The notes: generated by a model from the letters alone, not told the origin. DNA of 64,000 nt from Solimonas sp040066175 (GCF_040066175.1 NZ_JBEAAM010000003.1:3669-67668); one strand, 5' to 3'. Shown: positions 51,429 through 60,890, counted from the stretch's first letter. Numbers and translations are program-made.

Positions 51429-52742
51429 CTATTCCATGAACAATGTCGCCGGGTGTTCCAGCACGTTCTTCACCGCCTGGATGAACGAAGCCGCGTCGTA
51501 GCCATCGACGATACGGTGGTCGAAGGACGACGACAGGTTCATCGTCAGCCGCGGCACGACCGTGCCGTTGCGGAACACCGCGCGCTCGACGAGCTTGTTG
51601 ACGCCGATGATCGCGACTTCCGGCGCATTGATCACCGGTGTCGAGACGATGCCGCCGAGCGCGCCGAGGCTGGTGATCGTGATCGTCGAGCCGGACAGTT
51701 CCTCGCGCGTGGCCTTGCCCGCGCGCGCGGTCTCGGCCAGACGCCGGATCGCGGCCGCCATCTGCCAGACGTCGAGCGTCTCGGCGTGACGCACGACCGG
51801 CACGACCAGTCCGTTGGGCGTCTGCGTCGCGATGCCGCAGTGCACGGCGGCATAGCGGCGCACGATGCCGGCCTCGTCGTCGTAGGTCGAGTTGACCTGC
51901 GGGAAGCGCGGCAGCGTGCGCACCAGTGCGCGGAGCAGGAACGGCAGCAGCGTCAGCTTGGGCTGCTCGGGCTTGCGCATGTCGTTGAGATGCAGGCGCA
52001 GCGCCTCCAGCTCGGTGACGTCGAGTTCCTCGACATAGGCGAAATGCGGGATGCGCTGCTTGGCGCGCTGCATCGCCTCGGCGATCTTGCGCCGCACACC
52101 GATGACCTTGATCTCCTCGACCGCGGTGCGCGGCGCGGACGCGGCGACCACCGCCGGACGCGCGCCGCCGGCGATGTAGGCATCGAGGTCGGCATGGGTG
52201 ATGCGGCCGGCCGGACCGCTGCCGGGAACAAACTGCAGCTCGATGCCCAGCTCGCGTGCGCGCTGGCGCACCGCCGGCGCGGCGATCGGCTTGTCACCCG
52301 GCTTGCGCGCGGCGGCCTGCGGAAGTCCTGCTGCTGATTGGTCATTCCCGCGCAAGCGGGAATCCAGAGACGGCACGGGTACAGTGCTGGCCGCTGCTGG
52401 ATGCCCGCCTTCGCGGGCATGACCTTGAACTGCCAGGGAAGGAACATCGGTGGGCTTCGTGGATACAGCGGCTGGCGCCTCATCCTTCGCATTGCCGGCG
52501 CCTTCGACTTCGAGCACCACCAGCGGCCCGCCGACCGGCACCTTGTCGCCCGGCTCGCCGCGCAGCTCGACGATCCGGCCGGCGACCGGCGACGGAATCT
52601 CGACTGCGGCCTTCTCGGTGAGCATATCGACCAGCGGCTGGTCCTCGACGACGACGTCGCCGGGCTTGACGCGCCAGGCGGCGATCTCAGACTCGGCGAT
52701 GCCCTCGCCGACGTCCGGCAGCTTGAAGATGTATCGCCCCAT
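51429..52742 (-). CDS. bkdB: branched-chain alpha-keto acid dehydrogenase E2 (lipoamide acyltransferase), with REP-derived linker
   Basis: Core acyltransferase of the BCKDH complex, 437 residues. In order: lipoyl domain (1-80, lipoyl Lys K44 in DMLTEKAAVEIPSP), linker, E3/E1-binding domain (about 150-192, VRQRARELGIELQFVPGSGPAGRITHADL, given in part), and catalytic domain with SSSFDHRIVDG. Residues 107-134 (GHAREGGHPA...DSRLRGND) are the translation of a REP hairpin pair that keeps the reading frame. The ATG at 52742 is one base past the E1-beta stop. Confidence 0.95.
   Translation of the reverse strand: MGRYIFKLPDVGEGIAESEIAAWRVKPGDVVVEDQPLVDMLTEKAAVEIPSPVAGRIVELRGEPGDKVPVGGPLVVLEVEGAGNAKDEAPAAVSTKPTDVPSLAVQGHAREGGHPAAASTVPVPSLDSRLRGNDQSAAGLPQAAARKPGDKPIAAPAVRQRARELGIELQFVPGSGPAGRITHADLDAYIAGGARPAVVAASAPRTAVEEIKVIGVRRKIAEAMQRAKQRIPHFAYVEELDVTELEALRLHLNDMRKPEQPKLTLLPFLLRALVRTLPRFPQVNSTYDDEAGIVRRYAAVHCGIATQTPNGLVVPVVRHAETLDVWQMAAAIRRLAETARAGKATREELSGSTITITSLGALGGIVSTPVINAPEVAIIGVNKLVERAVFRNGTVVPRLTMNLSSSFDHRIVDGYDAASFIQAVKNVLEHPATLFME
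52341..52423. repeat. REP-like hairpin pair C, inside the E2 coding sequence
   Basis: GTCATTCCCGCG..GCGGGAATCCAG and CTGGATGCCCGCC..GCGGGCATGAC arranged as inverted units about 83 bp overall, the same kind as pairs A and B. It sits in the interdomain linker of bkdB and does not interrupt the frame. Confidence 0.9.
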
Positions 52743-52743
52743 G

Positions 52744-53757
52744 TCAGGCCTCCATCACGCGCTTGAGGGCCGGGATCACCCGTTGCGGCCCGGGGAAGTA
52801 GTGCCACTCGAAGGCGTGCGGATACGGCGTGTCCCAGCCGGTGACGCGCTCGATCGGCGCTTCGAGATGATGGAAGCAGTGCTCCTGCACCAGCGCCGAC
52901 AGCTCGGCGCCGAAGCCGCTGGTGCGCGTCGCCTCGTGCACGATCACGCAGCGCCCGGTCTTCTTCACCGAGGCGACGATCGTGTCGAGGTCGATCGGCA
53001 GCAGCGTACGCAGGTCGATCACCTCGCCATCGACCCCGGCCTCCTCGACCGCGGCGCGGCAGACATGGACCATCGTGCCGTAGGCGAGCACGGTGACGTC
53101 GCTGCCGGGCCGCGCGATCGCCGCCTTGCCCAGCTCGATCCGGTAATAGCCCTCGGGCACTTCGGACTGCGGGAACTTCGACCAGGGTTGCAGCGGCCGG
53201 TCGTGGTGGCCATCGAAGGGGCCGTTGTAGATGCGCTTGGGCTCGAAGAAGATCACCGGATCGTCGTCCTCGATCGCAGCGATCAGCAGGCCCTTGGCGT
53301 CGTAGGGATTCGACGGCATCACCGTCTTCAGGCCGCAGACGTGGGTGAACACGCCCTCCGGACTCTGCGAATGCGTCTGCCCGCCGAAGATGCCGCCGCC
53401 GCAGGGCGCGCGCACCGTGATCGGCGCCCAGAACTCGCCGCCGGAGCGGTAGCGCAGGCGCGCCGCCTCGGACACGAGCTGGTCGAAGGCCGGGTAGATG
53501 TAGTCGGCGAACTGGATCTCCGCGACCGGGCGCAGCCCATAGACGCCCATGCCGATCGCGGTGCCGAGGATGCCGCCCTCGGCGATCGGCGTGTCGAACA
53601 CGCGCGTCTTGCCGTGCTTCTTCTGCAGGCCCGCGGTGGCGCGGAACACGCCGCCGAAATAGCCGACGTCCTCGCCGAAGATGACGACGTTGTCGTCGCG
53701 GCCGAGCATCACGTCGAGCGCGGAATTGATCGCCTGGATCATGTTCATCGTCGCCAT
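52744..53757 (-). CDS. bkdA2: branched-chain alpha-keto acid dehydrogenase E1 beta subunit
   Basis: Beta subunit of the thiamine-diphosphate E1 decarboxylase. From ATG 53757 (MATMNMIQAINSALDVML) it has 337 residues. Typical blocks are FGEDVGYFGGVFRATAGL, DTPIAEGGILGTAIGM, EIQFADYIYPAFDQLVSEAA and ITVRAPCGGGIFGG. It lies 2 bp after the alpha subunit and immediately before E2. Confidence 0.95.
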   Translation of the reverse strand: MATMNMIQAINSALDVMLGRDDNVVIFGEDVGYFGGVFRATAGLQKKHGKTRVFDTPIAEGGILGTAIGMGVYGLRPVAEIQFADYIYPAFDQLVSEAARLRYRSGGEFWAPITVRAPCGGGIFGGQTHSQSPEGVFTHVCGLKTVMPSNPYDAKGLLIAAIEDDDPVIFFEPKRIYNGPFDGHHDRPLQPWSKFPQSEVPEGYYRIELGKAAIARPGSDVTVLAYGTMVHVCRAAVEEAGVDGEVIDLRTLLPIDLDTIVASVKKTGRCVIVHEATRTSGFGAELSALVQEHCFHHLEAPIERVTGWDTPYPHAFEWHYFPGPQRVIPALKRVMEA

Positions 53758-53759
53758 GA

Positions 53760-55022
53760 TCAGTACCCCATTTCCTGGCGCTGCCGGACCAGGTGCGGCG
53801 GCATCTCCTTGAACACGTCCTCGAACATGGTCTTCGGACTGGCCGGCGGGGTGCTCAGCGTGCCGTAGCTCTCCGCTTCCTTGAGATCGGCCTTCACCTT
53901 CTCCTCCAGCTCCTGCGTGAGCGCGGCATGACGCGCCTCGCTCCATTCGCCGAGCGTGATCAGGTGTCGTTTCAGGCGCTCGACCGGATCGCCGAGCGGC
54001 CAGCAGTCGAACTCGTCCTGCGGCCGGTAGGCGGACGGATCGTCGCTGGTCGAATGCGCGGCGGCGCGGTAGGTGAACAGCTCGATCAGCGTCGGCCCGC
54101 CGTTGCCGCGCGCGCGGTCGGCGGCCCACTTCGTCGCCGCATAGACCGCGAGGAAGTCGTTGCCGTCCACGCGCAGGCCCGGCACGCCGTAGCCGATCGC
54201 ACGCGCCGCGAAGGTCGCGCGCTCGCCGCCGGCGATGCCCTGGAACGACGAGATCGCGTACTGGTTGTTGACGACGTTGAGGATCACCGGTGCCTGATAG
54301 ACGCTGGCGAAGGTCAGCGCGTAGTGGAAGTCGGCCTCGGCGGTGGTGCCCTCGCCGACCCAGCTCGCGGCGATGCGCGTGTCGCCCTTCATCGCCGAGG
54401 CCATCGCCCAGCCGACCGCCTGCGGATACTGCGTGCCGAGGTTGCCGGAGATCGAGAAGAAGTTCTTCTCGCGCACCGAGTACATGATCGGCAACTGGCG
54501 CCCTTTCAGGCGGTCGCGCGTGTTGTTGAAGATCTGGCACATCATCTCGACCAGCGAGTGCCCGCGCGCGATCAGCAGGCCCTGCTGGCGGTAGCTCGGG
54601 AACAGCATGTCGCCCGGATCGAGCGCATAGGCCTGCGCGACCGCGACCGCCTCCTCGCCGGTGGACTTCATGTAGAACGAGGTCTTGCCCTGGCGCTGCA
54701 CGCGCAGCATGCGGTCGTCGAAGGCACGCGTCAGCATCATGTCGCGCAGGCCGCGGCGCAGGGTGTCGGCGTCGAGCCGCGGATTCCACTCGCCGACCGC
54801 GTTGCCGTCGTCGTCGAGCACGCGGATCAGCGCGTCGGCGTAGTCGCGCAGCGCCGGTTCGCCGGCGTCCAGGGGCGGCCGCGGCAGCCGGCCGGCCGGC
54901 GGCACCTTGATGTTGCTGAAATCGGGTTTCTCGCCGGGCCGCGCCGGCGGTTCGGGCACATGCAGCCGCAGCGGTCCCCCGGGGGGTGCCGCGGCCGGCT
55001 CGGTCGGCTTCTTGCGCGCCAT
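53760..55022 (-). CDS. bkdA1: branched-chain alpha-keto acid dehydrogenase E1 alpha subunit
   Basis: Alpha subunit of BCKDH E1, 420 residues from ATG 55022 with GAGGAGAGG upstream. The thiamine-diphosphate/Mg motif is GEGTTAEADFHYAL...NVVNNQYAIS, and the YRQQGLLIARG and STGEEAVAVA blocks match BCKDH alpha rather than pyruvate dehydrogenase. The first 60 residues are a Pro-rich basic lead. It is the first gene of the operon, 145 bp from the divergent regulator. Confidence 0.95.
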   Translation of the reverse strand: MARKKPTEPAAAPPGGPLRLHVPEPPARPGEKPDFSNIKVPPAGRLPRPPLDAGEPALRDYADALIRVLDDDGNAVGEWNPRLDADTLRRGLRDMMLTRAFDDRMLRVQRQGKTSFYMKSTGEEAVAVAQAYALDPGDMLFPSYRQQGLLIARGHSLVEMMCQIFNNTRDRLKGRQLPIMYSVREKNFFSISGNLGTQYPQAVGWAMASAMKGDTRIAASWVGEGTTAEADFHYALTFASVYQAPVILNVVNNQYAISSFQGIAGGERATFAARAIGYGVPGLRVDGNDFLAVYAATKWAADRARGNGGPTLIELFTYRAAAHSTSDDPSAYRPQDEFDCWPLGDPVERLKRHLITLGEWSEARHAALTQELEEKVKADLKEAESYGTLSTPPASPKTMFEDVFKEMPPHLVRQRQEMGY

Positions 55023-55089
55023 GACGCCTCTCCTCGGTGGCGCAGCCGGGGCTGCGCGAATCAAAGGAACATTCTAGAAACAGCGCCGC

Positions 55090-55101
55090 GGACCATCGTC
55101 C
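55090..55101. promoter_or_regulatory. palindrome GGACCATCGTCC in the bkd control region
   Basis: Imperfect inverted repeat GGAC-CATC-GTCC between bkdA1 and the Lrp-type regulator. It closely resembles the second palindrome at 55130-55142; the two start points are 40 bp apart, about four helical turns, as expected for cooperative Lrp-type binding. Confidence 0.45.
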
Positions 55102-55129
55102 CTGATTTGCGCCACGGATGGCCAAGATG

Positions 55130-55142
55130 GGAACATCGTTCC
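55130..55142. promoter_or_regulatory. palindrome GGAACATCGTTCC in the bkd control region
   Basis: Inverted repeat GGAAC-ATC-GTTCC about 26 bp before the regulator's ATG. With 55090-55101 and a TTCTAGAA palindrome at 55072-55079, it makes a plausible BkdR binding region. Confidence 0.5.
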
Positions 55143-55167
55143 TGTTAATTGCTCGTTTTCGGAACAG

Positions 55168-55647
55168 ATGAAAGAAAATCTGGATGGTCTGGACGTGCGC
55201 ATTCTCGATCTGCTGCAGCGTGACGCGACGCTGCCGATCGCCGAGATCGCCGAGAGGGTGGCCTCGTCGAAGACCGTGGTCTGGCGGCGCATCCAGAAAC
55301 TGCTCGACAGCGGCGTGATCCGTGAACGCGTCGCCGTGCTCGATCACCGCAAGGTCGGCCTTGGCGTGATGGTGATCGCGCACGTGAAGATGGCGCGCCA
55401 CGGCCGCGACGTGTTGCCGCGTTTCCTCGAAGCGGTGAAGCTGTTCCCGCAGGTCATCGAGTGCCACACACTGATGGGCGACGTCGATTTCCTGCTCAAG
55501 ATCCTGGTCGAGAGCGTCGAGGACTACGAGCATTTCTTCTGGCAGAAGCTGTCGAAGATCGACGGCGTGCAGGAGATCAGCTCGTCGATCTCGATGAGCC
55601 AGACCGTCAACACCACGCGCCTGCCGCTGCACGCCGCGCGCGGCTGA
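55168..55647 (+). CDS. bkdR: Lrp/AsnC-family regulator of the bkd operon
   Basis: A 159-residue Lrp-family regulator. The N-terminal helix-turn-helix is DVRILDLLQRDATLPIAEIAERVASSKTVVWRRIQKL (given in pieces: LPIAEIAERV and SKTVVWRRIQ), followed by the RAM ligand-binding domain with the VIECHTLMGDVDFLLKI motif. Its divergent position next to bkdA1 matches BkdR of pseudomonads, an activator responding to branched-chain amino acids; the function here is inferred. Confidence 0.92.
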   Translation: MKENLDGLDVRILDLLQRDATLPIAEIAERVASSKTVVWRRIQKLLDSGVIRERVAVLDHRKVGLGVMVIAHVKMARHGRDVLPRFLEAVKLFPQVIECHTLMGDVDFLLKILVESVEDYEHFFWQKLSKIDGVQEISSSISMSQTVNTTRLPLHAARG

Positions 55648-55769
55648 TTCCCCGCGCCCCGGCGAGCGGCAGGCCACGATCGACCAGTGGTCGGCACCGG
55701 GACGCCTTATCTAGTGCCGCGGGCGCCGGGCTTGCTAGAGTGGCGCCATACCGCCCCGAGGGACCCGGC

Positions 55770-57791
55770 ATGAATCAGACCGAGGATCGTCGTCCCCGAC
55801 ACCCGCGCCGGCATCGGACGAGCGTGCTGTCCGCGACCCTGGCGCTGGGCCTCACGGCTGCGGCGCAGGCCGCAGCGGCGGGTACCGAGCTGGCCGCACT
55901 GGAGCAGGCCGCCGTCAGCCAGGATCTGACCCTGCTGTCACTGGAAGACCTGATGCGCATCGAGGTGACCTCGGTGTCCAAGCGCAGCGAACCGCTGATG
56001 GACGCCGCGGCCGCCATCTCGGTGCTGACCGGCGAGGAGATCCGCCGCGCCGGTGCGCGCAATCTGGCGGAGGCGCTGCGTCTGATCCCCGGCGTCAACG
56101 TCGCGGCGAGCAGCGCACAGAGCTATGCCATCGGCATCCGCGGCTTCAACAGCACGTCGAGCGACAAGCTGGAGGTGCTGGTCGATGGCCGCAGCGTCTA
56201 TACCCCGCTGTTCTCCGGCGTGTTCTGGGACGCCCTCGACACCTACCTGCCAGACATCGACCGCATCGAGGTGATCCGTGGCCCCGGCGCCGCGCTGTGG
56301 GGGGCGAACGCGGTCAACGGCGTGATCAACATCGTCACCAAACCGGCCGACGAGACGCTGGGCACGCGCCTGGACGCCGCCGCCGGCACGCAGGAACTCG
56401 GCTACATCGGTGGACGCAGCGGCAGCCGCGTCGGCGAGCGCGGCGCGCTGCGGCTGTACGGCCAGGCACGCGAGATCGACCGCAGCGAGCGCGCCGACGG
56501 CAGCGACGCACAGGACGGCATGCGCTTCCGCCAGTTCGGCTTCCGCGGCGACTACAAGGGAGAGCGCGACGGCCTGACCCTGTCCGGCGACTTCCACGAC
56601 GGCAGCATCCGCTCGGTCACGATCCAGCAGCAGCCCGCCACCTCCGACCTGCTCGGCGCGCATCTGCTGGCCAACTGGACACGCAACGACATCGCCGGCG
56701 GACGCCTGTCCACGCAGATGTCGTACGCGCACAGCGACCGCCGTCAGCCGACGGTGTTCGCGGAGGTACGCGACACGCTGGACATCGACGTGCAGCACGA
56801 CCGCGTCTGGGGCGAGCGCCATCACCTGACCTATGGCCTGAGCTACCGCGATTCGCAGGACCGCACCGGCGCATTCCCGGACTACGTGATCTTCTTCGCG
56901 CCGGCCGAGCGCCGGCTGCAGACCTACGGCGTCTTCGCGCAGGACCAGATCGCGCTCGCCGAGGCGCTGACGCTGACGCTGGGCAGCAAGTTCGAGTACA
57001 ACGATTTCACCGGCTTCGAGTTCCAGCCCAACGTCCGCGCCGGCTGGCGCCTGTCGCCGCGGCTGTTCACCTGGGCGGCGATCTCCCGCGCGGTGCGCAC
57101 GCCCAACCGGCTGGATTCCGACATCGCGATCTACTGCCCGCCGCCCGACGGCTTTCCGCCGGTCTGCGGCCCCGGCGCGTTCCGCATCGGCAACCCGGAC
57201 CTGGAGTCGGAGAAGGTGCACAGCCTCGACTGGGGCCTGCGTGCCGGCCTGTCCGAGCACATGACCGTCGATCTGGCGCTGTTCTACAACCGCTACACGG
57301 AATTGCGCAGCACCGAGACCGACCGCCCCTTCGGCCGCTTCGCCAACGAGCTGGACGGCCACGGCTACGGCAGCGAGCTGATCTTCAACTGGCAGCTGCT
57401 CGACACGCTGCGCCTGCAGGCCAGCTACGCCTTCCTCGAACTCGACATCGACGCCTCCGGCCGCAGCACCGACACGACCACGCCGGCGACCTGGGAAGGC
57501 AGCGATCCGCATCATCGCGCGCGCCTGCGCGCCACCTGGCAGCCGCTGCCGGCGTGGAGCCTGGACGGCTTCCTGCGCTATGTCGGCCGCCTCGACGCCT
57601 ACGACGTGCCGGCCTACACGGAGCTGAACCTGCGCGCGGCCTGGCGGCCGCGGCCGGAACTCGAGTTCGCGCTCGCCGGCAGCGACCTGCTCGACGACCG
57701 CCACCCCGAGTTCGGGCGCAACACCGCGACGAGCTTCCGTTCCGAGGTCGAGCGCGCCGTGCGCCTCACGGTCGGCTGGGAGTGGCGCTGA
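55770..57791 (+). CDS. TonB-dependent outer-membrane receptor
   Basis: A 673-residue beta-barrel receptor. After a signal region (to about residue 38) comes LLSLEDLMRIEVTSVSKR, the usual segment before the plug in YfiR-associated receptors. The plug domain (about 65-175) contains GIRGFNSTSSDKLEVLVDGRSVYTPLFSG and IEVIRGPGAALWGANAVNGVINIVTK; the C-terminus ends in the aromatic LTVGWEWR. Its stop overlaps the yfiR start (TGATG), so the receptor is co-expressed with the signalling genes. The ligand is unknown. Confidence 0.93.
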   Translation: MNQTEDRRPRHPRRHRTSVLSATLALGLTAAAQAAAAGTELAALEQAAVSQDLTLLSLEDLMRIEVTSVSKRSEPLMDAAAAISVLTGEEIRRAGARNLAEALRLIPGVNVAASSAQSYAIGIRGFNSTSSDKLEVLVDGRSVYTPLFSGVFWDALDTYLPDIDRIEVIRGPGAALWGANAVNGVINIVTKPADETLGTRLDAAAGTQELGYIGGRSGSRVGERGALRLYGQAREIDRSERADGSDAQDGMRFRQFGFRGDYKGERDGLTLSGDFHDGSIRSVTIQQQPATSDLLGAHLLANWTRNDIAGGRLSTQMSYAHSDRRQPTVFAEVRDTLDIDVQHDRVWGERHHLTYGLSYRDSQDRTGAFPDYVIFFAPAERRLQTYGVFAQDQIALAEALTLTLGSKFEYNDFTGFEFQPNVRAGWRLSPRLFTWAAISRAVRTPNRLDSDIAIYCPPPDGFPPVCGPGAFRIGNPDLESEKVHSLDWGLRAGLSEHMTVDLALFYNRYTELRSTETDRPFGRFANELDGHGYGSELIFNWQLLDTLRLQASYAFLELDIDASGRSTDTTTPATWEGSDPHHRARLRATWQPLPAWSLDGFLRYVGRLDAYDVPAYTELNLRAAWRPRPELEFALAGSDLLDDRHPEFGRNTATSFRSEVERAVRLTVGWEWR

Positions 57792-58324
57792 TGAACCCGC
57801 GCACGCTGCTCCGGAACGGCCTGCTGGTGCTGCTGCTGGCGGGCGCGGCGATGCCGCTGCGCGCCGCCGAACTGCCGGAGTACAAACTCAAGGCCGCGTT
57901 CGTCTTCAACTTCGTGCGCTTCACCAGCTGGCCGCCGGAGCGCCTGCCCGACGACGGCTCGACGATCGAGATCTGCGCGGCGGCCGAGACGGAGTTCGTC
58001 AACGCGCTGCGCGAGGCCGTCACCGGCAAGTCGATCGGCACTCACCCACTGCGCGTGCGCGAAGTCGCGCCGGGCGACGACACCGGCAGCTGCCACGTCG
58101 TCTATGTCGGCAACCGCAGCGATGCCGGCCGCATCCTCGCCGCCACCGCCGGCCGCGGCATCCTCACCGTGCACAACGGCGACAGCGCCAGCCGCGACGG
58201 CGTGGTGCGCTTCTTCATCGACGACCGCCGCATCCGCTTCGAGATCAACGCCGGCGCCGCCACCCGCGAGAGCCTGCAACTCAGCTCCAAGCTGCTGAGT
58301 CTGGCCAACGTCGTCTCCTTGTGA
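57791..58324 (+). CDS. YfiR-family (DUF4154) periplasmic protein
   Basis: A 177-residue exported protein. A signal peptide ends near MPLRAAE; the YfiR domain begins YKLKAAFVFNFVRFTSWP and ends with the typical GLNAGAAT-like INAGAATRESLQLSSKLLSLA. In Pseudomonas, YfiR binds and represses the inner-membrane diguanylate cyclase YfiN. Here the next gene encodes a CHASE8-like sensor kinase instead, with GTGA overlap, so YfiR probably modulates that kinase. Confidence 0.92.
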   Translation: MNPRTLLRNGLLVLLLAGAAMPLRAAELPEYKLKAAFVFNFVRFTSWPPERLPDDGSTIEICAAAETEFVNALREAVTGKSIGTHPLRVREVAPGDDTGSCHVVYVGNRSDAGRILAATAGRGILTVHNGDSASRDGVVRFFIDDRRIRFEINAGAATRESLQLSSKLLSLANVVSL

Positions 58325-59922
58325 ACCGGGCGGTCGTCGCGTCCGCGGGCTGGTTCCGCAACATCCCTATCCGGCGCAAGCTGACGATCCTGATGGCGCT
58401 GTCGAGCGCCGTCGGCCTGCTGATCGCCGGCATCGTGCTGATCGGCTATACCGGTGGCACGGCGCGCACCGCCGCGCTGCGCGACCTCGAAGCGACGGCA
58501 CGCATCGCCGCCGACAACGTGACCGCCGCGCTGATCTTCGGCGACGTGCAGACCGCCGATCAGCTGCTGTCGGCGCTGCGCGCGAAGACCGAGATCGATG
58601 CCGCCTGCCTGTATGCGGCCAGCGGCGAGGATCCGCCGCAGCTGTTCGCCGTGTTCCGCGCCCACGGCGACGTCGAATGTCCGGCCCAGCCCGGGCCGCC
58701 GGGGGTGCGCCAGCGGGTCGATCGCTTCGAATCGGTGCGCGCCGTCGAACAGGACCGCGAGCGCATCGGCTGGCTGTGGCTGCGCCAGGACCTGCGCCCG
58801 CTGCGGCACAGCCTGTCGGTGCAGATCGCGATCACGCTGGCGGTGCTGGCGCTCAGCCTGCTGATCAGCCTGGCCATCGCCTGGGCGATGCAGCCGGCGC
58901 TCGCCGAACCGATCCTCGGCCTGGCCGGCGTCGCGCGCCGCGTCTCCGAGTCCGGCGATTACAGCCAGCGCGCGCACAAGTTCGGCAACGACGAGGTCGG
59001 CCGACTGGTCGATGACTTCAACCTGATGCTCGACCAGATCGCGCTGCGCGACCGCGAGATCGAGCGCGCGCGCGACGCGCTGGCACAGCAGGTCCACGAG
59101 AAGACGCAGGCCAATGAGGAACTCACCGCAACGCTGGAACGGCTGCGCGAGGCGCAGGCGCAGCTGGTGCAGGCCGAACGCCTGGCCTCGCTCGGCGGCC
59201 TGGTCGCCGGCGTCGCCCACGAGATCAACACGCCGGTCGGCGTCGGCGTCACCGCGGCCTCGACGCTGGAGGACTGGACGCGCGACATCGAGCGCCAGTA
59301 CCGCAGCAACGAACTCAAGCGTTCGGACCTGGAGCGCTTCATCGAGGTGGCGCGCGAGTCCTCGCTGATCATCCTGCGCAACCTGCAGCGCGCCGCCGAC
59401 CTGATCCACAGCTTCAAGCAGGTCGCGGTCGATCAGTCGAGCGGCGAGCGGCGCCGCTTCCGCCTCAAGTCGTACATCGACGAGGTGCTGCTGAGCCTGG
59501 CGCCGAAGACCAAGAAGTCCGGACACGGCATCGAGATCCGCTGCGCCGACGACATCGAGCTGGACAGTTATCCCGGCGCGATCGCGCAGATCCTGACCAA
59601 CTTCATCAGCAATTCGCTGCTGCATGCCTTCCCCGACGGCCGCCGCGGCACGCTGCGCATCGCGGTGGCCGCGGCCGAGGGCTGGGTGACACTCGAATAC
59701 GCCGACGACGGCGTCGGCATCCCCGCCGAGCACCTCAAGCGCGTCTTCGACCCCTTTTTCACGACCAAGCGCGGCACCGGCGGCAGTGGCCTGGGGCTGC
59801 ACATCGTCTTCAATCTCGTGCACCAGCTGCTCGGCGGTACCATCGAAGTGTCCAGCGCGCCCGACCAGGGCACCCGCTTCGTGGTGCGCTTTCCCGTCAA
59901 CGCTCCCGGAGCCTCACCATGA
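58321..59922 (+). CDS. CHASE8-like/HAMP sensor histidine kinase
   Basis: Inner-membrane histidine kinase, 533 residues from a GTG overlapping the yfiR stop. In order: TM1 (about 20-45), a YfiN-like periplasmic sensor (about 46-160, with LEATARIAADNVTAALIFGD typical of CHASE8), TM2 (about 168-190), HAMP (to about 245), a coiled coil, HisKA with phospho-acceptor H300 (VAGVAHEINTPVG), and HATPase (NFISNSLLHAF, DDGVGIP, GSGLGLHIVFNLV). All catalytic elements are present, so it should be the active kinase of the module. Confidence 0.93.
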   Translation: MNRAVVASAGWFRNIPIRRKLTILMALSSAVGLLIAGIVLIGYTGGTARTAALRDLEATARIAADNVTAALIFGDVQTADQLLSALRAKTEIDAACLYAASGEDPPQLFAVFRAHGDVECPAQPGPPGVRQRVDRFESVRAVEQDRERIGWLWLRQDLRPLRHSLSVQIAITLAVLALSLLISLAIAWAMQPALAEPILGLAGVARRVSESGDYSQRAHKFGNDEVGRLVDDFNLMLDQIALRDREIERARDALAQQVHEKTQANEELTATLERLREAQAQLVQAERLASLGGLVAGVAHEINTPVGVGVTAASTLEDWTRDIERQYRSNELKRSDLERFIEVARESSLIILRNLQRAADLIHSFKQVAVDQSSGERRRFRLKSYIDEVLLSLAPKTKKSGHGIEIRCADDIELDSYPGAIAQILTNFISNSLLHAFPDGRRGTLRIAVAAAEGWVTLEYADDGVGIPAEHLKRVFDPFFTTKRGTGGSGLGLHIVFNLVHQLLGGTIEVSSAPDQGTRFVVRFPVNAPGASP

Positions 59923-60890
59923 CCGAAGCGACGCTCACCTTCGCGGACGAACGGACGGCCGGCCCGCCCGACGACCCGGAACGCTGGTCGGTGCTGGTGG
60001 TCGATGACGAAGCCGAGATCCACGCCGTCACCACGCTGGCGCTGGAGGGCATGACCTTCTGCGGACACGGCCTGCGCTTCCTGCACGCCAGCTCCGGCGC
60101 CGAGGCCCGCGAGCTGCTGCGCCAGAACCGCGACATCGCGCTGGTCCTGCTCGATGTCGTCATGGAAACCGATCACGCCGGGCTGGAAGTGGTCGAGTAC
60201 GTGCGCAACGGCCTCAACGATCCGTTCGTGCGCATCATCCTGCGCACCGGCCAGCCCGGCCAGGCGCCCGAACTGCAGGTGATCACGCGCTACGACATCA
60301 ACGACTACCGGCACAAGACCGAGCTGACCCGCGAACGGCTCTACACGACCGTTTACACCGCGCTGTCCACCTACCGCGACCTGATCGCGCTGGAAGCCAA
60401 CCGGCGCGGCCTCGAAAAGGTCATCCGCGCGACCGCCGAGCTGTTCGAGGCCGATTCGATTGAGCACCTGGCGCAGGGCGTGCTCGAACAGCTGATCGCG
60501 CTGCTGTTCCTGCGCCGCGATGCGGTGATGCTGCACGCCGCCGGGATCGCGGCCGCCGGCCCCGGCAGCGAACTGGTGATCGTCGCCGGCACCGGCCAGT
60601 ACGCGCCGCTGGTCGGCAAGCCGGCGAGCGCGGCGCTGCCGCCACCGGTGCTCGGCGTGATCGACGCGGCGCGCCAGGCGCGCCGTCCGGTGTTCGGTCC
60701 CAACTACTTCGTCCGCCACGACGTCAACGGCAGCACCGGCGAATGGGTGTTCTACGTCGGCGCCGACCAGCCGCTGGGCGAACCGGACCGCGTGCTGATC
60801 GAACTATTCTGCCGCAACGTCGCGCTGGCCCGCCGCCATCTGCTGCTGCGCAAGCAGGCCGGCGAAATCCACGGTACGCTGCCGTCATGA
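59919..60890 (+). CDS. response regulator with REC and DUF3369 domains
   Basis: A 323-residue response regulator. The receiver (about 23-145) has the acidic pair D29/D30, phospho-acceptor D79 (LVLLDVVME), T110 (LRTGQPG) and K133 (YRHKTEL). The rest (about 150-320) matches DUF3369, a GAF-like output of unknown action with no DNA-binding domain. The ATG overlaps the kinase stop (ATGA). The next protein carries a clearly duplicated receiver. Confidence 0.9.
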   Translation: MTEATLTFADERTAGPPDDPERWSVLVVDDEAEIHAVTTLALEGMTFCGHGLRFLHASSGAEARELLRQNRDIALVLLDVVMETDHAGLEVVEYVRNGLNDPFVRIILRTGQPGQAPELQVITRYDINDYRHKTELTRERLYTTVYTALSTYRDLIALEANRRGLEKVIRATAELFEADSIEHLAQGVLEQLIALLFLRRDAVMLHAAGIAAAGPGSELVIVAGTGQYAPLVGKPASAALPPPVLGVIDAARQARRPVFGPNYFVRHDVNGSTGEWVFYVGADQPLGEPDRVLIELFCRNVALARRHLLLRKQAGEIHGTLPS

